Shown one piece after another: positions 35,056-47,200 of a stretch of DNA of 64,000 bases. The translations under genes and the position numbers were made by a program. Position 1 is the first letter of the stretch; each line of letters opens with the position of its first letter. Where the stretch lies: assembly GCA_943737045.1 (NCBI GenBank), contig CALSFV010000202.1:2356001-2420000 (forward strand), written 5' to 3'. The notes under the pieces are model-generated. The model made no database searches, was not told the DNA's origin, and worked only from the letters and a program-made list of their open reading frames with translations. This stretch comes from Parapristionchus giblindavisi (lineage: Eukaryota; Nematoda; Chromadorea; Rhabditida; Diplogasteridae).

Positions 35056-38000
35056 ATAAATGTGTTATAAATGAAATGAATTGAATGAATTATCTTTAAA
35101 CATCGGGGATACTGTATCTTTTTGCTTAACATTTACTGTACCTTTACCAATCTTTGGAATGGTCCACACCATATCCTGACCATCTGAAGCCATTTAATGT
35201 GACGTTGTTGCGTAACTTTTTGCGTCGTTAGTTGTGGCAGTCTCTACTTATGACAGCCATCTGGTAAAGGAAGAGAAGACTGGAGAGTGAGAGAGTAGGG
35301 ATACAATGGAGAGTAAAGAGTACTGTTGATTCAATGGACAATAGAATGAGTATAAACTCAGATGTTCAGACAGTGTTCGATTCATCACTCTATTTATACT
35401 TCTCATATGGTTTCATAGACAATAATGTTCGCTTTTGCCTTTGTCCCAACCCCATGTCTCACCCCTTCCCTTCTTCTTATTCTCAATATGATTCATCTAA
35501 GAAGAGATCCATCATTCAGAAGGGCGATAGACCTATTGTCAAAGTACAACAATCATTCCTTCTGTGTCTCCTATACTCTTTCTCTCCTCCCTTCTCCTCT
35601 CCTCTCCCCTCTCCCTCCTTCCTCCTCCTCCTCTCTCTCATCCACTCGTATCGTTTCTCTCCTCACTTTACATATACAATCATTCGATCGTTCCTACCGA
35701 TGTCTCATTCTCTTTAATCTTTATAGTATACACTTATGCATATTTCTCTTTTTTCAGTTACAGCTTAAATCTTATATCAAAATCAACAAGCAGTGGGCTC
35801 GCTGAATCCAGAGTAGCGCAAGAGGTAGGCTTGCTAAATGATACAATAATAATGATATTTACCGTTTTTTCGATTTTCCATATATTTTTTAAACCATTTC
35901 TTAATCCTTATTGCGCTCCGCTCTACATAATGCATCTGTTACTCAAAAATATTACAAAAAAATGAAATGTTGATATCTTCTCTACAGGTGAAATTCGTGA
36001 ATAATCTCAATCCTTACAATCTGCACATCTTTCATTCCATTCAACTATCGTCGTCAAGGTTACATTACTGTTTATGTCCATAATCTTAGAAGACCCCAAA
36101 ATTGTTTAATAGGATGCTCTTATTCTGTTTTGTGTATTGGGAACGGTATGTTGTTTCAAGTACATGTAGATTCTGCTCAACACTTGTCATCTTTACTCAT
36201 CCCTTCTACCTCTGGCTGTCCCCTTCTATCCTCCCTCTCTCACTCCGACCACTCCCCTCGGATAGGCAATTGACCCTTGTCCTAAATCCGTAAATTTGCC
36301 GCGCGGACTCTCTCATTAACGGGGATAAAGAGTTTAATAGAGAGTAGAGGTTGGTTGGATAGGAAGCTGAGAAGAACGTTTATGGGCTCAGAGGTCATCC
36401 CTTCATTTCTGGTCTTTCATTATAAAGATTAATAGAATAAATCATAATTTAAAATAAAATTAGAATATACACTTTCACTTTGGAATAGGAAACAAATCTG
36501 ATTTGGTTCTTTCTCATCCCGTTCATAATAGAGGATATTTCCGGCTAAGTTTATAGCAAATTAAAATTCTTCTTAAAATCTTTTAATCTTGTAGTAGGAT
36601 ATTGAACAAAAAAATTGTTCCCATGATCGATAAAGACAACACTAATGACAAACTCGTCCCAAAAAGGTTTCTATCGGTGTGAATATGAAGAGAAAAAAGG
36701 ATATGTCCATACAATGTGTCTCACTCTATCTATCTATCAATTGTAATGGCAGACATTCATGTACTGTTTAATGGGATGAACGGATGGGGAGATAGGGTGA
36801 GAGAGGTAGAGAAGGAGAGAAAGAAATGGAGAGTGAGGGGGATAAAGATAAAGAGAGCATAAGAAGTATGAAGCGTGATAGGAGAGAGATATCAATGTGG
36901 TCAGTTCCTTTGAAAGATGAAAGAATGTTCAGAGACATATCAAAAGTTGATTGAGAGGAGAAGAGTATCAATTGACATTTGTTATAAAAATTAAGTCAAC
37001 TACTTTCACTTTATACTCCATGGGTGAGGCCCCCTATATCTCTCTCTCTCTTTACCCATCTTCCTCCCTCCTTCTCTCTCTCCTCTCCCCTTCTTTAATC
37101 TCCCTCTCTCCAACTCTGGTATCAGATTACGTATGTTCACTCCTTCTCCTCTATCTCTTCTCTCTTTCACACACTAGATCATCCGATTGTCTTCACTGAA
37201 ATCACTATTTTATCGTTTTCACCTGTGATATTTTTGAAATAAGTCGATGACTCTGCCTGAATTATTAGTGCATTTCTAGTCCTATGTGATCTAAGAACTA
37301 TTCACAGATTAGCCTATCTCTCCAACTCCTCCCTCACTCATCTTCATCTCATTCTTCCACAATTTCACTGGTCTTTTTTCCCATTAAGGCATTCTGCATT
37401 ACTTTGTACTTAAAAGGGCATATGTTAGATAGCCTCGAAGGCATCGTATGGAGATAGAAGGAGGGAGTGAAGGAGACGAAGAGAAAGAAGAGGAGAGAGG
37501 AGGGGGGAATAGATAGGGCTGCTATTCATTCGTAGGTTTGCTTTGTACTGAATCACACCTCTCACAGCTGAGAATAGAGGGATTAAGAGTAGTATCTGTT
37601 GTTACTTCATTTACATATACAACATTGAGAAAGTTTTAATGAGTAAGCAGGACTTCGTAGTACAAGTGAGCTCTGTTACCTTTTGGTTTATTCACAACGA
37701 GATTTATAACACAAATATTGTGTATCTTCTCTACTTATCCCAATATCTATGGTTAATAATCTACTTCATTAGGGGCAGTATTTTTAGACCTAATCATGTT
37801 ATACATTATCAAGGAAAATAAAGATAGATCAAATTAAATTGAAATTTGTCTTATTTAATCAACCTCACTAACCTTCTACCTCCTTTTTCTCTCTCTCATT
37901 CTATATTATCTCCTACACCACCATGTCCACTTGTCATCTTCACCTGTCATCTATTACTCTCTTCAGTTTCCTCTATGTCCCACTCTCGATTAAGATCCAA

Positions 38001-38765
38001 TAGGAGACACACGATAGTGCTCAACCTTCTTCAGAACTTGTCCTTATTGTTAGCCTCATCTTAAATTTACCTAAACCGTACCTTTTTTAACCTTGCTTAA
38101 AATTGCCGTTGCATCTGTCTTTCATTTGCCCACTTGAACCAATACTTTTTTTTCGATCAACTATATGGGGTCGCAAATTCGCTTTCATCTCGTAATTCAG
38201 TAATAATACACTAATAACATCTCTGATACATTCCTTTCTTCTCTCTAATACACAATATGTCACAGTGCATAATCGTCTCCATCTAATTTCAATCAACGTC
38301 CTCTTTCTATTGAACTGATTAACAATTCACCCCACCCCATTTCCGTTCACATTCTTGTTCCAATCTTCGAAATGACTGTTTATACCTGGATTCTCGAACG
38401 AATTAAATGATATGCAAAGTAAATGATTATATTATCCGAATAAGTTGAGAATCAATGGAATGAATCTAATGGAGTATCGATGGTTAACATATTCATCCAT
38501 ATGACCATGTAGTATCATCATGTCATTCATCGCCGACAGAAAGAAAGAATCATCATTATTACGATTATAAGGACATATGAGTGTTATCAACCATTTGGTC
38601 ATCATACCGCTTCACCCTTTATATCTATCATCATCGTACATTATTTCCTTCTCACCTTCTTTCCGATCTCTCTTCTCCTTTCCTTCTCTCTTCAATTCCT
38701 CTCCTTCCCTCTCCTCATGGTCTGGCCAATTAATGGTGATAGATAGTGGTCACTATCATCGAAAT

Positions 38766-38844
38766 CTTAAGCATTGTAGTAGACCCATAAATGTTCTTAT
38801 CACTTATGTTTTTGATAAGAAGAGACTACTATAATGCTTAATGA
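38766..38844. repeat. Small inverted repeat
   Basis: Arms of 16 bp (ttaagcattgtagtag and its complement with one mismatch) enclose about 47 bp that also contain a ttatcactta/ttgataag pairing. It could be a tiny MITE or hairpin; no target duplication was recognised. Confidence 0.45.
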
Positions 38845-41800
38845 CAACCATATTTAGATTGGAATAAATAGGCATAATGAACAGTTCAAAGTTTCTGGAT
38901 TAGTACGCTAAAATCTTTCGATATCATCGTTTTTCTATTCATAATCTTCTCTCTTATCAATAGTAGACTCTATTGTTGTTTTCTCCAAGTGCGGCCAAAT
39001 GTGGGGGAAAGGGAGACAAAATGGATATGTATAATAGAGAGAAGCAGTATCTAAGACTATCTCTTTAATCATTTCTTCTTCCGGATCAATTCATTCTTGA
39101 TAGCTTATGCAGATGCTGCCCTCTTTTCTATCTACCGCCAAGTCATGATTCGCATGCTTCTCTCTTAATATCCCTCCCTCCCTCTATCCCTCTCTCTCTC
39201 CCACCCTCTAGTCCCTGACAGAAAAGCGTTCAGTGTCTGTGTCCATAGTGGGAGAATGGACCAGATGTCGAGAGAAAAGACGACCGATTTAGACAGAAGA
39301 GGACGATCAATCTTTTACCGCAACTGTAACGCAGAAGGGACGGGAGGGGTGAAGAGGGAAAGAGGGAGAGGGAGAGAAAGAGAGAAGTAGAAACAATGGG
39401 ATCAGGTTGTCACTGTATTGGTTTGGCTCTAGTAACAACCGTCTATTTGACTTACACTAATCACTAAAAATCATTAAATACGTTTTTGGAATACTGAGTT
39501 TCTGATTGAATCGATACCGTTATATAAACTATTTTCTTTCTCCAGTTCTTCTTTTCTTCTTTTTACATATCACTAATCGTATTCAGAGATGATAAAAGAA
39601 GGGAAGCATGCGGCTCATAGGCTTCTCTCTCCCCCTCTCCCTTTCCCTGTATCTCTCCCTCTCCCTCTGCCTCTCTCCCTCTCCCTCTATCTCATTCAAC
39701 TCAGATTCGGGCCATTACCCATTGATACTACAGAGAGTGCTTCCTCTTTACTACTTCTCCTTCATTTCTCTTCTCATTTCTTGTTCTCAGCCTTTTCTCT
39801 GTCTATTCCAAGAATGGGCTTGATTCGGGTTTAGGTTATTGTTAGCAAAAGTTCCACGAGAACCAATAAGATTAGGCCCTAGAATATCAATCAACGGGTC
39901 CTTTTCTTCATTCCAGTCCAGGTTCTTCTTTCCCATGATATAGCTTATCCCTTGTCATATTCTATCATATTCTTCAAGTCTCTCTCTCTCTCCTTCCTAT
40001 CCTCCTCTTCCCCTCCCCCATCACGACTCTCTCTATCTCTTCATCTGATCAGCTAGCTTCATGTCAGAAGCACATCTCCTCATTCTCTCCTTCTACTCCC
40101 CCCTCAACATCTCTCATTATTCTACTTTCTCGAAACATAACACATAGTTGTGTAAGCAAAGTGAAAAACGGCTGAAAATCCTTTATTCTTCTCTTGTTTT
40201 GGCTACAATGAAAGGACTCCAACGGCCGCTAAAGTAGCAAAGAAAATACAAAAAATACTCCTTCTATCTTATTAAAATCGGAAGGTCACAGTTCTTTCTC
40301 TCTCAATTTTCTTCTAATGATCCCTTCTAATAATCATCCCCTTTTCCATACTCTTTTTATACTTTTCATTCTCTTCTCATTGCCTCATATTGTGATCCAT
40401 CTCTTCCTTTCCTCTCTCTTTCTTTCTCTGTATCACCCACACTCTCCACAATATCTATACTCTCTCTCTTCATCTTCTCTACCTCATCATATCCTCTCCA
40501 TCTTCTTAGTCACTCTTTTCATGTTCTTTTTCTCTTTTCATGAGATCAATCATCTATATAATTGACTTCTTCTTCATCTTCTTTCTCACGGTTAATGGTA
40601 GCCATACCACAATTAAAAAGAGATAAATACGACTATTTCATCGATATACTCACTATGTTTCAATGTGATTGTACCTAAACTCACATAAATAACAAGCAAA
40701 ATGAAGTAAAATCCAATCCTTGTATACGAGGGTAGATGGTGTTTCAATTTTTTTCTTTTTCACATTAAACGGGATAGATTGATACAAAGTCAATTGTTTG
40801 AATTACAGAAATCTGTCATGACAATGTAGTTTCTGTTTTGAGAGAGTTTATGAGTCAGATACCAGACATTCCTTCCCTTATCTTTCTTCATGATTGATGA
40901 ATGTCCCCCCGTTTAAGTCCTTTTCGACTCTTTTCGGTCGTTAGTTTCGTCATACCCTATCTCTTCTTCTTCTTCTTCTTCAGATTCCTTTCATACATTT
41001 ATTTCTCCATTCATTCATTCATCTAATCTTTTAACTACTATTCATCGCTTATATACAAATTGAAACGTTCATTTGAAGATTGGTCTAAACCGTTCTCTTT
41101 CGCTTCAATGATTGCTGTCCATTCAAAGATATTGCAGTAGAAAATAAAGAGATCATTTGACGATATATGTAAACTCACAGCGAAATAGCCCACAGGAAAC
41201 ATGAATAAGTTTTATCCGAGATAAGTCTACCGTTAAATCAGCCTTTCTTTTTTTCATCTGTATTTATGCAAATATTGAAACCTATTTCAACATCTTGTGA
41301 TAATAGCGGTATTGTCTCGATCTAACTTCTCCTCTTCGACCGTTGACCGTGAATCTTTCATATTGATGAATAAACTTTGATCTTTGATCTTTGATCTCAT
41401 CCAGAGTTCCAACTACTACGTCATTCAGATCTACTCTCATTCCTTCATATTACTTCTTTATAAGCTAAGAAACTAGAGACAATTTTTTATGTTTGCTGGC
41501 AACTTGACTAGAGACATTCGACAATTCACCAACAGTTTTAAGAATGGGATTTGACAGATCCACATGCAGAGGGTATGCTCTTCATTTCTCTTTATGGAAA
41601 TTATAACGCGAAAACTGTGAAAGGCGATCTACAACCTCTATAGATGGTCATTTAATTTGCTATGAAAAGATCAACGATGCAGTTGATAAGATTCAGAGAT
41701 TTCCCCCGTTTATTCAGAGAGCATGTAAATCATACTATTTCCATCTTCCTCTATATCACTGAAATCTGGACATTTCACATGTAGAGGATTGTGATCCATT

Positions 41801-42142
41801 CCCATGAGAGTCCTGTCTTCCACCATCTCTCATATCTCTCTCCTCTCTATCTCTTCCTATTGGTCTCTCTCACTATTCTTCATCTCAATCCTATTCCTTC
41901 TCTCATCAAGAATCCCGTCAAATCTGAACATCTTTGGATTGGAGAAGAAGCCTAGATGGAGTGGATGGAGAGAAGAGAAGAGAATGAGAGCGAAACAGAG
42001 AAAAGGAGAGTGAGTGTATGAGAGAAAGAGAGAAAGAGAAATTTAGACAGATCGTTTCCTTCGTCTTTTCTTTTTTTATCGTTTTCTTTTTGAAGATGTT
42101 TTGTGGACTGAAATGAATGTTTGAGCGTCGACATCTCCTTAT

Positions 42143-42262
42143 TGCGGTATTACATTTTCAAAACGTGCGTACGTCGTGACCTCCGCCGTAACATCTTCGT
42201 ATCATCTCCGTCGTTACCGCGGTGGTTACGGCGTACGCACGTTTTGAAAATGTAATACCGCA
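42143..42262. mobile_element. 120-bp MITE with perfect 30-bp terminal repeats
   Basis: The ends are TGCGGTATTACATTTTCAAA continuing to cgtgcgtacg, and its exact complement. The core is CG-rich and itself partly palindromic (cgtaacatc / ggttacgg). A possible 3-bp duplication, TAT, borders it. The perfect arms suggest a fairly young insertion. Confidence 0.7.
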
Positions 42263-42411
42263 TATGTATATGTCAGAGTAGTATATAATATATACTGTAT
42301 ATTCCTAATTTCATGACATGGTCACTGTTGTCGACACTGATTTAAGAATATTCACACGGTAGTCTCCTCCTCCTCCATCTCTCTCTTTCATCTTCCTCCT
42401 TCTCCATCTCC

Positions 42412-42413
42412 TC

Positions 42414-42474
<61 letters not shown>
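42412..42474 (+). repeat. (CT)n microsatellite
   Basis: About 60 bp of almost uninterrupted ct dinucleotides, directly following a CT-rich triplet tract. Confidence 0.9.
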
Positions 42475-42478
<4 letters not shown>

Positions 42479-44190
42479 GAGAGTATTACGAATCAAGTGG
42501 TCAATTCTTCACTTGTAATATTGGACTCCTTTATACATATAATGATGCATTATGTTACGATTCAGCATGATCTTCAATAATCAGTGAACGGCATTACCAT
42601 GATTATTTGTTCTTCCTCTGATACTGTCCACATATTTTTGGATTACTGTAGTAATCACGGAATATAAAGCGGATGTTAACCAAAAACATCAATGGAATGA
42701 GTCATTTTTCTGCTAGCAAAACGAAATATGAAACCAGTAATCATAACATAGCGTTCACATCGGTTTACATTATCTTCGTTCTCATCAATATATCTAACCA
42801 TCTCTCTTTCTTTATACTCTCCTTGTATCATATTGTATTACGAATGAATCTGATCCATCTCTCCTCTATCTCTGATATTTCAATGACACTTCTTCTCCGT
42901 TATTTTATATCAGAATTGTTTATCGTACGAATCGGACCAATGAGGGAAAGAGAAGCGACAGTTTGAAGTAGTGGTCATTCATTCCTTCCTTCCTCTGTCT
43001 CCTCCCTTACCCTCCCCTCCTCCATCCATCCTCTCCCTCTTCATCTCTCCTCTCCCTCCCCCTCTCCTTCTCTCAATCATTCTTGTCAGACCTCCCTATT
43101 ATTCATCAACTTCTTCTCAATCTACATAATACGTATTCAATGTAATGGTGATGAATGTCTCCTACTGTTGGTCAATGATAATTCCTATCTCTGTCATGTC
43201 ATCTTCATATTTCCTTACTATTCTTTATATTCTCTTCACTCTTTCGTTTCTCCTCCCTCTCCTTCTTCTCATATCTCCCTTTTCCCCTCTCCTCTCCTCT
43301 TCCCTTATTCCTTTTCAACCCTCTTCTATTCCTCTTCTGTGTTTCATCCCATAGACTATAAGGACTCCAATTCCTCTTCAATTCTTTTCATTCATTCTCT
43401 GCTTTTCCCTCAATGAAGTTCTCCTCTCTAATGTTAATGGGCATCTTTACTCTCTTTCACTTCACCCGTAAATTCCCTTTTTTGGCCATAATAGATAGAT
43501 TTATAGGTTCATCACTTGTTGCACAGATGGTCCTCACATCACAATGCAAACAAAGTATTGTGCCAGCGGCTATGTTAAACTTTAGTGAAATTGAGAGCGA
43601 ATGAGAATTCAGATATGATAGATGAAGATAGTTTTATTTAGAATTAGGAAATTACTTGAATAGAGAAATGATAGATATGTAGACGGTGAGGTAGAGGGAG
43701 AGGGAGGAGAGAGGGAGAGAAGGAGATAAATGAGAGATAGGAAGACATCCGATAATAAATGTCCATGTTCTTGTCCCTCTTCATGCCTCTCCCATGAGGC
43801 TCTTTTTGTTTTTCTATAGTCGGACGCATTGGCGATTATCTTGGTTATTTTGTCTCTTAAAAGGGAAGGAGTGGTCATTTTGACGGTTGTTTTGTTGTTG
43901 AGATAGATATTGTCTCCTCTTGAGTCAACAAAGATTGAAGAGGCAGTACATGTCACACATCACAATGACTACCCAAACTACTCATTATCCTATATCTCTA
44001 CAACCATCCTCCTCCCCCATCCTCCTCTCTCCTTTTCACTTCCTCCCTCTCTCCTCCTCCCCCTCCCACCATCTTCTCAGTCATTGGGACTAATTTCTCT
44101 GATTGGTGTCTGTTCCGCACTTCTCTTCATTAGTAAGACACAGATTGACCGATGATTCTCTGCACTCATTCTTATCGTTTCCCACCTATG

Positions 44191-44233
44191 TGATCTTTGA
44201 TCTTTGATCTTTCATAATTGATCTTTGATCTTT
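44191..44233 (+). repeat. TTTGATC heptamer array at the IgSF gene start
   Basis: Two runs of the heptamer tgatctt (three and two units) separated by cataat lie just before the acceptor tttatcag and the ATG of the IgSF gene. The same heptamer occurs in introns of this gene, in an SGSM3 intron and in the palindrome arms. Its position suggests part of the outron or promoter. Confidence 0.75.
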
Positions 44234-44243
44234 ATCAGATACA

Positions 44244-47200
44244 ATGAGGGCGGCCTCTCTGCTTATCCTCCCTGCATTGTTCTCATTATCAAATGCGGGT
44301 GATATCAAAGTACTCAGTGATCCTGTTATTCAGGTTAGTTTCATTTATATCACACATTAATAAAATAACAATTAATTAAATTTTTCTAATTTCAGGCCTA
44401 CATTGGAAAGTCTGTCGCTGTGAAATGCGAGTTCACCAATTTGAGTGAGTGATCTTTGATCTTTGATTGTTTCTGATCTATGACTTTTCAGATTCGGAGG
44501 ATATGATTCTATGGAAGAAGGGAGACAATCCAATCTTCATGGACCGAGATGCAGCCTTCGATGATGATCGATATCAATTGAATGAAGATGAAGAAGCTGT
44601 TAATGGAAGAAAGGTTCGTTCAATGTATTATAGATGAAGCGTTCACAATTTTAAACTCTTTATCATGAAAAGCAGTGAGATCACGGAATCTAGAACATCA
44701 ACAAAAATGATCTTCTACTATGAAATAAAAAAAAATGCTCCTTCATTTTTTTAGAAAGAAAGAAAAACGTTTGTAACAAGGACAAAAAGAAATAAACGAA
44801 ATTCTTAATTCATTTCTAATCACCTTTAGAACGAGCATTTAATTATTTCCTTGTTTCGATTATATCTCGGTAAATAAAAAATGTGTGAATGTATAGTATG
44901 ATTGTACAGTATGGCAATTTGAACGTGATCAACTAATTATATCATCGGTCTATTCATGGATATCATCTCCTTCTCTGTCTCCTCCATCTTCTCTTTCTCC
45001 ATCTCGACTGCTCACTTGCCCATCCTCTCCCTCTTTCTCCATAGCACATTAAATCTCATTATAAAGAGGACATCGCGTGATAGCCTCAAGGGACTACGAC
45101 CTCTTCATCTTAACTACTAATACTTCTACTTTATGTCTATATATACTTCCTTCAATTTATCCATGTGAGAGTCTATCAAAAGCTAACTACCGCGCGCGCA
45201 CGCGCACGAATGTTTCTTTTGAATGTTTCATGGCTCTAGTTAAAAAGGTTCGAAATTGAATTTGTAGATGAAAATTTTCTTCAACATGGCGAGCATTTAG
45301 GGCTGGTGAAAAAATATGGAAAAAAAAGAAAAAAAAACTATTTGACTGCACCAGTATGGAATATTCCTTTCAAGTAGAGTTATACGATATCTTGAATGTT
45401 CCGTTATGTCCAACGATAACTTGAGTTATGTGAACACGTTTGGAGCTCTATGAAAGATCAAAGATCAATAGTTTATAAAGTGGCCAGAATTGAAAGTGTC
45501 ATATACACTATCAATCATCATAATCCCTTCCCTTCTCTCGTCATATCGTTCCAGATTATGAACAAATCTTTATAATGTTACTATATTAATGCAAAGATCT
45601 GCACTGCTAGGGACTATTGAATTTCGAGAATCATAGAAGACATTTGAAAAAAAAGTGCCTTCGTTGGTGGTCTCTAGGGAGAGTAGTGGTGGTCGATGAT
45701 ATTGAGAGAACCCGAAGAAGAATAGAATGGAATACATGAAAAGATACGAGAATGACGAAATAGGACTCGGACACGCTATCATGGAAACTTTTTGCTGAAA
45801 TGTCTACAATTTACATTTAACTTCTTCTTACAGAAGCTTTAACATTAAAAAAATGAGAAGTATTTATTTGGTTGAGTGGTGTTATTCAAATTATTACCCA
45901 AAATATTTATTTAACCTTCCCCTATTCTTCTTCCCCTCTAATATGAGTAAAAAGGATGCGAATAGTGTAATATGATAGCTTAATTATGAGATAATAAGAC
46001 CAATGAATAACTTAACTAGATCTGTGTGATCTTTCAAAATATCAAAGAATTAAGTCAAGTAAAAAATAAATTGCATTTTACAGGATAGAGTGTTGTCAAG
46101 TACAAACTATTATATTTCTGTTGAACAGTTGCTTAAAGAATGACCCTTTCACAGTTTCTTTCCTTTTCTTCACACAACATTACAGGTATCGGAGATGACA
46201 GTGTCTCGATTAACAACAGATGATGATGGACAATTCCTTTGTGGACTCGCTGATCCTGAACAATGGAAGTCTGTTCGTGTTCGAGTTAATGGTAATCAGT
46301 TATATTCAACTTATTTTAAATTTTAAATAAAAGCATACATCATGAATTATAATACGGAGTACGATACCAAAGTCTACGTTAGTCATGATTTTCGAAATAT
46401 GTTTCATTCGCTCACCAAAAGAATAATGAAGAATGAATGAATGATTCATTGAAATCAGGATTAACTTTCGCAAGTTTATTAAGGCCACTCATTCATTAAT
46501 AGATACTATGATTCTTAAAGCACATCAGTATTCAACTAGCACACAAATAGCCGCAGTCAGGCTACCATACTTTGTATGACTACCATTCACCCACCAGTTC
46601 GGTCAATCCTCTCCAATTACGCGCGATAAATATGTACAGCTTACAAAAATTGTTCTTGAATGCCAATATCATAACAAATATTTAATCGATAATATTGATA
46701 AATGTGATTATTTGCAGTGCCTCCGACTGTACATATCACACCGGAAGTATGGCCTTATGTAGTCCTCGTTGGTGAACCTGTCACTATTAAGTGTACGACC
46801 AATGGAAATCCTAAACCTATTGTACATTGGAGTAAGGAGGTAACTAATATAACATTGTCTAAAAAATAATGATTCAATACATACTATGTGATAATAATGA
46901 AATTTGTTTTATCATCATAATTTAGAAATGGTTTCATCGAAGATTATAAATACTATGATAAAATATCTTTCGTTCAGGGTGGTACATTCTCTGATCATGT
47001 ATCAATCGAGAGTCATACTATTCGTATTCCTTCCGTCCAAAAGGCCGATGCAGGCATCTACACTTGCTACGCCAATTCCACTGCCGGTCATGCACGAACT
47101 CAGATCGATATGAGAGTTAATGGTTAGTATTCGTGTATTTATTCCATGTCCATGTACTTCTTAAGATTCTGTCCTTGCATGGTATTTTGAATCTAATAGT

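Larger units (their letters stand above)
31068..44190. other. 13-kb gene-poor region with strand-alternating polypyrimidine tracts
   Basis: No multi-exon gene could be built here. The region is marked by 60-110-bp tracts rich in CT on one strand, repeated every few hundred bases and changing strand. CT on the plus strand: about 32264, 32765, 33360, 35560, 37030, 39620, 42980, 43240, 44000. GA on the plus strand: about 33180, 34040, 36780, 37440, 39340, 41940, 43670. Long open frames here are Ser/Leu/Pro-rich readings of these tracts and are not genes. Also present are an RTE fragment, small inverted repeats and microsatellites, listed separately. Confidence 0.6.

Noticed and set aside
35334..35965. 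Overlapping 126-133-codon frames
   Set aside because: Artefacts of the CT-rich tract near 35560-35650.
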